Positions 43,612 to 54,281 of a DNA stretch of 64,000 bases are shown piece by piece (position 1 is the first letter of the stretch; each line of letters opens with the position of its first letter). The notes under the pieces were generated by a model. That model made no database searches. It saw nothing but the letters and a program-made list of their open reading frames with translations, and was not told the origin of the DNA. Both the position numbers and the translations under genes were made by a program. This DNA is from Bolinopsis microptera (lineage: Eukaryota > Ctenophora > Tentaculata > Lobata > Bolinopsidae). The DNA is taken from contig NC_087077.1 in NCBI RefSeq assembly GCF_026151205.1, positions 2,666,001 through 2,730,000 of the forward strand, written 5' to 3'.

Positions 43612-44424
43612 ATGGAAGGTAACAAATATACTCTCATTGGAGTAAACATATTTTCTTAACATCTTTACTTACTGTATGATTTCCAAAATGTGACTTATTT
43701 CCATCAACGTTTGGTTAAAATTAGCACAATATCTAATTATCATGCCAATTATTTTTCAGAGGAGGTGCGGTCAGAGAAAAGACGACACAAAACAAGCGAG
43801 TCAGATACCCCACCAGAATATAAGAAGCACGTAAATACCAACCCATCCCATCCATCAACCAACATCTCAGTTTCACATTTAGGGGACGAATGCGCGCCAC
43901 CAACAGAAATAGCTGACAATGAGAACTCTGCAAACCGGCGGGCCCTTGAATCAGACGACCAGCTGCCGCACACTGGACCGGAGGACCCTAACCGACCCTC
44001 CCGCGGCTACGAATACTGTGATCACACCGCAGATATCCAGGTGCATTCCTGGGGAGTAAACCTCAAGGAGGCATTCGAGGAATGCTGCGTGGGAATGTTT
44101 GGGTATATTACAGATCTCACAACTGTTGAACCTAAAGATACCTTCACTTTGGAGGCTGAGGGGCATGACATGGACACCTTACTGTTCCATTTCTTAGATG
44201 AGTGGTTGTACGCGTTCAGTGCTGAACCTTACTTCACCCCTAACGAGATCAATATCCTTGAGTTTGACGAGGCGAATTTTAAAATAAAGTGTGAGGGGTA
44301 CGGTGAGCCGTTTGATCTTCAGAAGCACCCCCAGGGGACGGAAGTGAAAGCTATAACTTATAGTGCTATGCAGATTAAACAACATGATAAGGGTTGCGAA
44401 GTGTACGTTATTGTGGATATTTAA
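43612..44424 (+). CDS. ZBTB8OS: archease, cofactor of the RtcB tRNA ligase complex (two exons)
   Basis: Exon 1 is very short (43612-43618, ATGGAAG before GTAACA) and exon 2 is 43760-44424 after TTTTTCAG. Phase 1 agrees and gives 223 aa. Archease stimulates guanylylation and turnover of RTCB, which joins tRNA exon halves and XBP1 mRNA. The archease domain fills the C-terminal two thirds: YEYCDHTADIQVHSWG (the conserved DHTADI), AFEECCVGMFGYITD, FLDEWLYAF, and the end VYVIVDI whose last Asp is the conserved metal-site end of the family. The first 75 or so residues are polar, Pro/Ser/Asn-rich and low in conservation, an extension compared with the about 167-aa human protein. It directly follows TAF6 on the same strand. 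Confidence 0.9.
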
Positions 44425-45059
44425 CATATTTAACATATTTAAGATATTTTTTAAGGTGGTGTTTTGTTAGCTCGGGACTTGGGTTAGCGACAGTTTTATG
44501 TTGTAGGTTTATAACCTACCAGGACGCGCGCCGAGTTGGACTCGTTGGAACAAATATTTTACGAGTATCACCCGTTAAGTTTTATGTAGCAGGCAGATTC
44601 AGAAGCACTGAAGCAGGTTATATTACCAGTCCACAAAATAAAATTACTTAATATCGTACATAAATTATACAGAAGTTCATTGCACTTTTTTATGTTACTG
44701 TATCTTGATTATTATTATTTGATAAATAATTACTATTTGTGGCGACTCGTTTCTTTCTTAGATGATTTTTATTATTTTACGCAGATTTTAGTGGACTTCA
44801 CATGAATTGGTTGAATCAATTTTTAGAATTGTGTTGAAGTTTATTTCTGTAATTGTTTGTGATATATGCTAGTTTTACTTACATTTCTACAATCATCTGG
44901 TGTGGAAATCTTCTTCTTTCCTTTTTATGAATTATTGTCAATAAATAAGGTGATATGACAAAATCCAGTCAGATATTATTATAAACAACATTCTTTAATG
45001 GTAAATTTTTAATTATCTTAATTTTTTGATCTTTGTAGGGGTATAGGTAGTGCTATGAG
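44425..45059. other. intergenic region, no gene seen
   Basis: AT-rich 3' flank of archease and 5' flank of the thiolase gene. An in-frame TAG at 45048-45050 just upstream of the thiolase ATG limits its start. Confidence 0.5.
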
Positions 45060-46337
45060 ATGGTATCGAAGGCGATGTTTATTGACGGTATCAGGACGCC
45101 GTTCCAACTCCCCCACACCGGTTACGCCAACATGACAGGCGCCGCCCTCCTCTCAGCCGCCATACGCCGCCTTCTCTCCCGAGTTAAAATAGACAAACTC
45201 GAAATCAACCACATGGTAGTTGGCAATGTTTTCCACGAAATAAAGAGCCCTAACATTGGGGCAGTATCCGCTGTGGCGTCAGGTATTAATGTGCCTTCTC
45301 ATTCTCTATCCATGGCGTGCATTAGTGGGCAGGCTGCTCTGGCGAAGGGTATCGAGATGATAAACTCAGATTACGCTGAGGTAGTGTTAGTTGGCGGTGT
45401 TGAGTACCTCTCTGATTTACCTGTGTTAGTCAACGAAAAGGTACGGAAGACTTTCATAAAATGTAAGAACCCAGACTTGACCCGAAGACAGAAACTAGCT
45501 CTCCTCTCCAAAATCAGACCCCGTGACGCGGCCCCAGACTTCCTCAAAGTGGTCGAGTTCCAAACAAAAGAAACTTTCGTGCACAACGGCGACAAGATAG
45601 CTGCCCGGTTCGGTATCAGCAGGTGGGACCAGGACGAGTACGGCTACAGATCTCACCGCCTCTCTAAGAAAGCTGCAGTAGAGGAGAAGTTCCCCTTTAT
45701 TTGTGCCGTACAACATTCTAAAACTAACGAAACTGTCAGTACAGACGGTACGCTGAGACGTTGGACTCGAGAGAAAATGAGCAAGAGACGGCCCGTACTG
45801 CGCGGCGGCTCTGTTACCATCGCTACTGCTAATCAACCCTGTGATGGGGCTGCTGTCTGCCTCCTCGCTTCAGAGCGCGCGGCTCAGCGCCTTAATATGT
45901 CCCCACGTGCGGAACTTTCTCCTGTGTTGTTCGCAGCTTGCTCCCCAAAAACAGACTTACTCATGGGTACCACTCACTCTCTTGCCAGACTCAAGTTAGA
46001 AAAAGGAGTAGACCTCGAGAAAGCTGATGTTTTAGAATTCTATGAAGGGTTCGGAGGTGAAGTTTTATCCCAACTCTCAGCTCTTTCAAGCACTAAGTAC
46101 GCTCAAGACGTGTTCAGTCAGGACACATGTATAGCAGATCTTGATATTGATAAACTGAACCTGTGGGGTGGTACGATAGGACTAGGTCACCCGTTCGGAG
46201 CTACTGGTATCAGGTTGTTGTTGCACACTGTGGGGAGGCTGGAGGAAGAGGATGGGGAATTGGGGGTGGTGGCAGGGTGTGCTGGGGGCGGTCAGGGAGC
46301 CGCATTTACTGTTACCAGGATCAGACTGGGTGGATAA
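45060..46337 (+). CDS. HADHB: HADHB-like 3-ketoacyl-CoA thiolase, divergent
   Basis: A single exon of 425 aa with thiolase N- and C-domains over its whole length. It is closest in pattern to the beta subunit of the mitochondrial trifunctional protein, which cleaves 3-ketoacyl-CoA in fatty acid beta-oxidation. The start VSKAMFIDGIRTPF matches the VVDGVRTPF region. The nucleophile is Cys87 (MACISG), WGGTIGLGHPFGATG gives His377, and CAGGGQG gives Cys407. Oddities: the family's HEAF motif, whose His helps bind the thioester oxyanion, reads YEGF around residue 328. The ANSS..DGA loop reads ANQPCDGA. There is no mitochondrial targeting peptide, and an in-frame TAG lies four codons before the ATG. 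It is intronless and GC-rich compared with its neighbours. It may be a retrocopy or a paralog with altered catalysis; a missing upstream exon is the alternative. Confidence 0.85.
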   Translation: MVSKAMFIDGIRTPFQLPHTGYANMTGAALLSAAIRRLLSRVKIDKLEINHMVVGNVFHEIKSPNIGAVSAVASGINVPSHSLSMACISGQAALAKGIEMINSDYAEVVLVGGVEYLSDLPVLVNEKVRKTFIKCKNPDLTRRQKLALLSKIRPRDAAPDFLKVVEFQTKETFVHNGDKIAARFGISRWDQDEYGYRSHRLSKKAAVEEKFPFICAVQHSKTNETVSTDGTLRRWTREKMSKRRPVLRGGSVTIATANQPCDGAAVCLLASERAAQRLNMSPRAELSPVLFAACSPKTDLLMGTTHSLARLKLEKGVDLEKADVLEFYEGFGGEVLSQLSALSSTKYAQDVFSQDTCIADLDIDKLNLWGGTIGLGHPFGATGIRLLLHTVGRLEEEDGELGVVAGCAGGGQGAAFTVTRIRLGG

Positions 46338-47319
46338 GAGTCTCTCTTGCTCGACAGTTGTGGAGCAAGAGGCCCTGATGTGGCCCTTTTATGTGAGCAG
46401 TGTGCCACAGGAGAACCATGATGATAACTGATTGATCGTCACCAAACGTTACCACGTGATTGGGTTATTTGTACATAAAATGATTTTGAAGTATTCGTAA
46501 ACTGAATGTAAATATGAGTGTTGACTTTGTTATGAAGTGGATTCTGATGCAGTTCTTTTACCTTTACCTTTGCTTTGTCCTTTATACATGAGTAATTTGT
46601 GGGGTAGCTTGTTGTTTTGATTTTGATACTTTATGAGTAACTTATCCTTTATTATTACATTATGTAGGATCAGTAGTAGTATCGCTTATTCTGTGTCATA
46701 TTTTTCTAGAGTTTAGACTACTAGACTATAGGAAAATTGCATTATTACCAAAGCGAATGATTAAACAGAGATTTAAACGGAGGTTTGTGTCAATAAATGA
46801 CGGCTGTTCAAATTTGGTTGATTGGTTGAATAAGGATTTACAGGCTTTCCATACTAAATAACCCATTTATCTAACGAAAAGATTATGATATGGTAATGGT
46901 CCCAGTTTTATTACAATGTAATGTGAGATGTTAACTATTTCTGTTCAAAGAAAGTCATGATTAAGACCATGGCTAAGATATGGTATGTTTTTGAGGCTTA
47001 ATGGCCAATGGTACCGTGGTGCCACTTTGCATTCTGGTCGCGAATTATAGGAGTTTGTTATTCGTGGCCTCTCTTAAACAATTTTTAATGTGTTAACTTG
47101 AGGAATTAAACTTTAAGGTTTTTATTTTCATCTCAAAACTTGTATCTCTGCTTTTATTCTACTTACAGTAGCAAATTAAACGAATTTGGATAATGGTTCA
47201 GTACAAAATTCTATGTAGGTTGTCTTTTAAAGTCAATCTAAAAGTATCCTCTGTGGCAAATACCTAAATTTGTTTTTTTGAAAGATGAGAAGAAAGTTTC
47301 TTCTAATCAAACCGAAATC
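46338..47319. other. intergenic region, no gene seen
   Basis: AT-rich sequence between the thiolase gene and the next frame on the same strand. A 5' exon of the downstream gene could lie here, but I cannot identify one. Confidence 0.45.
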
Positions 47320-50204
47320 ATGTTTCATTATTCACACCGAAAATATCCCAGAATGATAGGACTTGAGACCCTGTATGATCGACTTCTTCTCGAACAATCT
47401 CCCCCTACCCTGCAATCAGACTTCCACGAGCTCTTCCTATCTGTGAAGAATTCTCCTTCTCACATCTCGTCTTTCAACTCTAAAATATTCTACTCGGCCC
47501 TGCTGTCGGATGAAACCTATCCTGTAGCTTTGTCGAAACTTCTGGCGAATGTTTGGCGCCAGTGTCATGGATTCACCGCTACATTGCCGATAAAACTGTC
47601 AGACTATTTGACTGCTGTCGGAGATTTTCAGCTGGAGAAATATTTCGTCGCCGAGCTTCGATCACTACCAGATGTTCTGTTTGAGGAAGTGTCCAACAGG
47701 ATACTTCAGATAGTCATTAATAACAAAGCTTTCGTAAAACTAGTACCTCACATCTTAGAAGTTGACACTTTAAAGTGTAAGACAGGTATTGGTTCTGGTA
47801 ATATTTCAATTAAATGTCTGGAACATGCCACCCAGCGGTTAGATTCACTAGACGAACCATCTGTAACTAAACTAGTCCAACATGTCTCCGAGATATCCTA
47901 CATGGTTTGCTACACGGGCACAGGGACTGTTATCAGGACAACTTCGGAGACTTGCGACATCATCGACAAAGTTTCATCTCACGACACCGACATTTCCTCT
48001 GTTTTTGATCAGATTCACCCCTCGGACTCTGTCTTCGCGGAACTTCATACCGGATCAAAATCAACCTGCTGTCACTTCGAAGTGCTTACCAACCTTAACA
48101 CCCACTTCACTCACCTTGCTCCGGTATATGACGCTGGTAGACTGTTCCTGGACAGTCTCTCCGTACACTGTGTCTGTGATGATGAACCAAATAAACTGAT
48201 ACACCTGTATTCTCTGAGCAAGTACCTGCTGTCCGACCAACTGTCACGTGCTCTCTACACACCGGAACATGTAGAGTATTTGGAGAACCTGGTGGAGAGT
48301 GTTCCTGAAGAGAGCTTGGAGATTATAGTGTCTTCTCCCATCTACAAAGCTCTCAATTTTGACCCGATTACTGCGGAATGGAGAGAGTTAGTCACCCAAG
48401 TCCGGAATGGGTTGTCAAAATCAAACGAGAGTTTTGATGTTATGATGAACACCACTGATTTAGAGTTCAATATGATAGAAGATTGTATCAGTCTAGTGAA
48501 TGTTTTGAATACTTCTCAACTTGCTTTAATGTTCTCGAGGACTCTTGGGGCTAACAATTCCATTATCCCCTTGCAACAGAAAATACTTATCGTACGGAAC
48601 ATTATTGACACTATAAAGAAGTCTTCTGTGAAGAACCTCTCAAGTTTTAGTAAATCTCTGTACAACGATTGTGGGTTTTCTTTCTCTCAACTCGACCAGT
48701 TTTCTCCTGAAACCAAAGATGTTATACTCGGAGATAATGGAAATATGACTAAAACGATCAACCAGCTGGGCAGCAAAGGGGCTGGAAAGTGGAAAGAAAA
48801 ACTTTACCACTCACTCCTAACTTATTTCACTTTAATGCCAGACGAACTATTAAGAAGTTTGATCGGTCAGGCTACTCGCAACAAAGCTTTGTCTTCCTCG
48901 GTGGCTGTATTTCTGAAAGATTCGTTACCTTTTACTCTAAATCCATTGATACCTACTTCAGAAGTCGTGTTCCTTTCCCTTAAAACAGAGTTTCAACTCC
49001 TCAAGACGCTGAAGGAGGTTAAACAGTTTGATGGGTTCATTGAGACCCTCAAACCGCTCGTTTCCCATCAAACAATCCTTAAATTGCTTCTTCTACCGCT
49101 CATAAAATCTTGCCAGGACAACCAATTCACCACTCTAACCTGGCTGCAGCTATACCTCCAACGGGAACCATTCTACAACTTCTCTCTTTTCTATGAGCTG
49201 GTTAGAATCTGGGCTACCCCAGATCTAGACGGGAACTGTTCAGAGCTGCTTGACGATGGAGACATCCTGGACGATCTCAGCGCTCAGATCATGGATTACC
49301 CTAAAGAAGCGTACTTGATGCTGAAGATGGTGACTCAAGGGTGGGGTTGGAAGGCGGGTTTGAGGTTCGCATCAATAATGGAAGAGCCCGAAAATCAAGC
49401 TCCCAAAGATGGTTGGAGATTTGGATTTGAGTGTTCATGTTTTGATGGACTGTTTAGGTTTTGTAGAGGGTGACTTCAGGGACGAGAGAGGTGAACCGTC
49501 AGCTTCTATTGCTCTGTGTCTCCTACAGCTTGCCAAATATTCCAGTTCATCTCTTAAGTTTAAACTCTCTAATCTAAACCAATCTTCTATTACTGATTCT
49601 GTTTTCACACAGTTCAGCAAAATCTCTACGCGATCACTTAAAGAATGGGAAAATGTTTATAGATTCTTGGACGAATGCTTCAGCGAAGAAACTCTAAATC
49701 TTACCCATTTTCTCGTGAACAGAGGAGAGATATCTGATCTAACAGCGGCTATCAAAAAATCTGCAGATGTATGTAATGGAATTGAACTAAATTATCTTCC
49801 TTACTTCACTAATGACGTGCTCACTTTCATTGTTTTATCGGCTGTGTCTGGAAACACCACAGCGCTTCGCTGGTTTGGCAAGGTCTGTGAAACATTTAAC
49901 AACTCCAATCCTGGGCCTGAAACTGATCCTGATGAGAACTTTGTAGTACAGACTATTCACGTCAGTGTTTCCCAAGATGAACCTACAGATAACATCAAAA
50001 AAGCTGAAAGAGAAAACATCGACCAGATCCTTTATCTTCGTGTGCGTTTTGTTGAAGGTGCTTCAATCACAGTCGCTTGAGACCCTCCTCCTAAGCATGG
50101 CTCCGCACGTCAACATTACTTCGGGTGATGCGAAGAAAGCTTTGGCTTTACTACCAGCGTCTCTACAGAGCACTTTATCCATTAAGAGAGTCCCCGTAGT
50201 GTAG
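47320..50204 (+). CDS. large unrecognised protein, probably all-helical, with two frame breaks
   Basis: A long frame opens before 47320 (first good ATG, MFHYSHRKYPRM, with a second at 47353) and runs to 49473. From about 49410 the coding signal continues one base over to 50080, and from about 50050 again one base over to the stop at 50202-50204. Together they would give a protein of roughly 960 aa. Both shifts lie near short homopolymers (GAAAAT or CTCCCAAAG, and CGTTTTG), so sequencing indels are likely; very small introns are less likely because no good splice pair fits. The protein is leucine-rich, with amphipathic segments and no signal peptide or membrane helix, as in HEAT-like or other helical scaffold proteins. 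I do not recognise the family and do not assign a function. Confidence 0.6.
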
Positions 50205-52260
50205 TGCGACACACATCCCAGTGTCTTAAGATTTAAGATGGTTTCCTCTAATGAATAGATATTTGACATATTCTTTTGGTTTTAATTTTCAACGATGTAT
50301 TGATATTCATTTTAAGGATAAAAACTCTTGACTTTTATTTCATTTTATTTAAATTTTTGTTTAATAATATTCAATTTAATAAAATTATGATAAATTGCTC
50401 GTTTTACTTATCACTATCAAATCTACTCAATCTAGTTTCTCATTCAAGTCGGTAGAAAAGTAGAAATTAAACTCTGGTATACAATATACATTTTCATAAA
50501 AGTCAAACTTGGTATATATTATCATCAGTGCTGCTTGATCACGAAATATTGATAAAATGTCGCATTTAAGAGACTGTAAAATAAAATGAGCACTTTGAAA
50601 TGAAAATAAAGAATATAAATATATCCATTATGAATTAAGAGGCGTGAGATTAAAAAAATTCAAACTCTACTCTCCCTTAATTATTGGTTACCTCTCAATA
50701 AATCTGGATTTTGGTGGGGATTGAAAGATATTTTTCCTGAGACGTGACTGGTACTGGTAGTGGTAGCAGCGATTAATCATTAATAAATCGAATAAGCTTC
50801 CATAAATATAAAGATATTTTTCCTGATACGTGACTGGCATTAATAAATCGAATCAGCTTCCTTCATTGACCAATTTAATCCCAGAAGCACTGTCAAGTGT
50901 CAAAACAAATATGTCTCACCTCCAACCTCCCATCCTAATCCAGATCATATTAAAAAAATAATATTTGTGTACGATAACATTTACTGGGCCGCGCTCAGCC
51001 TGTCATTCCGCCGATGATTATGAACATAAATATAAATATAATACTAATATACATATAATAGCCTGAGGTCCCCAGGTGAGATAACATTAGAAAATAATTG
51101 CGATATTATGACGAAAAAACGTTCCAAAGGGCGAAGTCTATCGGTGTCTTGAAAAAGAAGTAGGAAATGAACTCCATTTATAAAATATAATCGCGAAAAA
51201 TAACATTTTGAACACCGACAAGTCCGACATGGTCCATAAAACATGGCCAATGGGCAAATTCATTGTTTATACTCCAGTTTATCGTTCAAAAAGTAAGGAA
51301 TTCATATTCCTTTTATTCCTATCCTAAAATCAGTCTACAGTTGGAAGAGTTTGATATTCTGTCGTTCTAGCCAACTATCGATATCTGAAAGAAGTAGAGC
51401 TCTGTAAATGAAATACCAAAGTAATGTCATGTAGAATTTGTGAGTAAATTCTTCTTTCCGATCTATTTGCAGAGGAAATTAAGCTTAATATAAAGTTGAC
51501 CACTTCTTAACAAGATATGATATTATGAGTTAAGAGTCACAACAGTTGTTCTAACACTAACAGCAACAGGAGAAAATAGGTTTGAAAAACTTAATAATCT
51601 ATTGCATACATTTTCTTAAGCTGTGACTATCGAATATTACGTGAGCAGGAGCAATGACGGATCTTCTGGTGGTTTTGTTGGTTCAGTATTCATGCGCTGC
51701 ACAGAAATCTGATGGAAAATGTCATAAGTAAATTTTAGTGCAAAATGATGTATCGTTATTTAAAGAATGCCCGTTGATTTATCGAAGATGTCAGATGTTT
51801 GCTTCATCTGCCCCAATCCATAATTACGAAACCATGGTCAAGATTAAGAATCACTTATTTAAAATTTTGTTACCTGGAAGTCAAGATAGAGACAGGATTA
51901 ATTAAAAGGTTCTCCTTTTTTCCCGTCAGAGCTTTTGTAGTTCATGATTACCATTTACAATTTTCTATTTATTAATTGTATCTTGCATTTTTCTTAAGCA
52001 TGATACAATTAACATTGTAAATTATTTTAATAACGATTTTAGGCGATAAAAAAACATAATTGTGAGTAATCTAGATAATAATTAAATGTTAAAGCAACAT
52101 CGTGAACAAAAAACATTCCCATGAGTTTTGCTGCACGATATCACACCTTAATTAATGAACTTAATAACTAATAAACTATTTAAATAATAACTTTGTTATA
52201 CATGTTGGGAAACGTATAGTTTTGTTGGGGACCCCGACCATTTCTGGAAACAACTGACCT
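50205..52260. other. AT-rich region, possible secreted-protein first exon at 51654
   Basis: Mostly no coding signal. On the plus strand, an ATG at 51654 starts MTDLLVVLLVQYSCAAQ, a good signal peptide by composition. The frame ends after 25 codons at 51729, and a weak GTAAAT donor overlaps the end. I found no following exon, so it is only noted. Two direct copies of a TTTTTCCTGA.ACGTGACTGG segment occur near 50728 and 50815. Confidence 0.35.
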
Positions 52261-52314
52261 ATTTTCTTTAATCTGATATTAATTGGTTGTGTTTGTACCT
52301 GGTTGTGTTTGTAC

Positions 52315-53400
52315 CTGTTTTTACACAACCAGAGTTGGTGAGACAGCTAGTCAGATTCAGCCCCCCGTTCTGACAGGTCGCTTTCATTTCAATCTTGTTA
52401 CAGTCTCGGTTAGTGTGCTTTCTCTTGCATTTTAGTTGGACAGTCTCGCCGTGCTTCACTGGTAGTTCAGGTTCCGTAATTGACAGGTTCTTCCATGAAG
52501 GATCCATTACGGTGCACTTCGCTGAGAAAATATTGAAAATGTTTATATACACTACTATAGTCATAGATAAATCCTTTAAAATGATTTGTGAATACATTAA
52601 AACATTTTTTAAGAAGTAGTCGAGGATCAGGAATTTTACTTCAAATATGAAATAAGCGAATATTTGTTGTTTTCACCTTTACAAGATGGTTCCGGGTCAG
52701 CTTCAAACTGAGAATCGTTCAAACAAGTCACCGTATTGTTGCCCACAATATCATGGTCCGGTTCTACACACTTTACTGTCAGCACTGTCCCCGGTATCAC
52801 CGGAAACTTCGTTACAGTGGTCATGTTATTCCACGTTGGATCCAATGCCGTTACAATGTACTAGAATTTAACATAACACGATTCTGGGGTGAACAAAAAT
52901 TGAATTAAATAGCATAAATTAAATTATTAAAAAATCTTTTGCATCAATTAAAACGACACCACAGTCACTTCTTGGCGCCATTTTGCATTTCATTGGCAGA
53001 AGAAAAACATAAGGTAAGCTGCAACGAACATAACTATTTCTGAAGTAAAGGTTGTCGTTTTACCTGCTGGTGGTTTGGGTAATTTTATTCGGCAATAACC
53101 CGTTTCATCCGTCGGTCTGCTGGTCCAGATTGTCTTTTTATCTGGTAAAATGGACGGCCAGGGCTGGCAGAAATCATTTTCGACGTTAGTAGCTTGCTTC
53201 CAACTATCATCCTCACTAAAGTTTGCTTCTGACCAGTCCTCGTGATGTGCATTTGAGCATTTCCAATAATTATCAGTTTGAGATTCTATGACGTCCTCAC
53301 CAGCAGCGTCTTGAACTTTTACCTTGATGCCATAAGGTCCACCGGTGTTTTTACATTTTATTCCTACAACGACAGTGGACGCAAGGATCTGTCTAGGTAC
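52315..53400 (-). CDS. extracellular sushi (CCP)-like protein, partial, three exons visible, one with a frame break
   Basis: On the minus strand, exon A (about 53390-53064) reads VVVGIKCKNTGGPYGIKV, then NYWKCS, DDSWKQA, TIWTSRPTDETGYCRIKL. This is a Cys/Trp-rich extracellular domain found in invertebrate surface proteins, galactose-binding-like in pattern. Exon B (52860-52677) and exon C (52521-52315) are each one sushi-like module with matching phase 1 ends. B has PTWNNMTTVTKFPVIPGTVL and SCK; C has AKCTVMDPSWKNL and LKCKRK. In exon B the conserved start (VHCNG) and the rest (LDPTW) are in different frames: the exon is 184 bp, one base too long for its phases. The gene is therefore either broken or carries a sequencing error. 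The true start and end are not found; upstream exons may lie beyond the LINE. Confidence 0.6.
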
Positions 53401-53502
53401 TACGCATACGTATTTCCCGATGATAAATTACGTATTTCAAATTAAGTTGCAGTAACGCGCGAACATCTATATATGAATATTACATTACAGTATATGGAAT
53501 CG

Positions 53503-53590
53503 TGGCCTAATTGGTTAATACGCTAGCTCCATATCAGCAGATTGCGAGTTCGAGACTCGGATAGGATCATTCTTTCCCATACTTTTTGGC
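53503..53590 (+). tRNA. tRNA-like sequence or tRNA pseudogene (anticodon possibly CCA)
   Basis: TGGCCTAATTGG near 53511 is a perfect RNA polymerase III A box, and GAGTTCGAGACTC near 53549 is a good B box. A run of five T (a Pol III stop) follows near 53582. A seven-base loop CTCCATA would put CCA (Trp) in the anticodon. The acceptor stem pairs poorly and one T-stem pair is broken, so I think this is a tRNA pseudogene or the head of a SINE rather than a working tRNA. It lies directly upstream of sushi exon A. Confidence 0.4.
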
Positions 53591-53599
53591 AATTATGAA

Positions 53600-54107
53600 T
53601 AACTAATGAATAACTAAAAATACCTTTGTAATATAACTAGCAAGGTGAAATGAAATCGTCATCCGGCCGAAAAATTTATTATAGCCGTTTTAAAAGTCTA
53701 TTATAGCCGTTTTTTCTTTCCAGGCTGGATTCCTAGTCACTTTTTAAACTTATGCCACTGGGAAGTCCGTGTTAATCCGGTAACCGGTTTCAAAATTCAA
53801 GCAAGAGAGACTTGTGATCTTAGTCTGCGAATATTGTAATAGATAAAAATGCACTGGAACTGGGTCTCGGTTGAAAGTCTATTCCTCGAGGGAGGCATAA
53901 CTGCTTTATAACCTGAGAAGCTCTGCTCTGCAGCAGACCGACTGATTGGTTGCAGTTCAGCATAAGAATAGCAAGTCGCTGCAGCGTTTTCATTCGAGCA
54001 CCGTGAAGTCTCCAAAACGACTGTCAGTATTGCTATATTAATATACCACTGGGCCAGCGACGCACGCGCAAATATCACTAATCTGTAATCACGTATTTCA
54101 AAAGAGA
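53600..54107. other. non-coding flank of the LINE insertion
   Basis: No gene is seen. It includes two near copies of a TATTATAGCCGTTTT segment (about 53680-53712). Confidence 0.45.
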
Positions 54108-54281
54108 TAATAATAATAATAGGATTATGGCCACATAGCCATCTCGACAAAACTTGAAACCCAACTGCACTCTACGCTATTGCAGTTCGCACAATATTTT
54201 CAAAAAGAAAAATGTTCCTATCCGGAACATGTAATGATTAATTATTTTAAGGACGTTAACATGTAGTTCTGAATTTATTAA

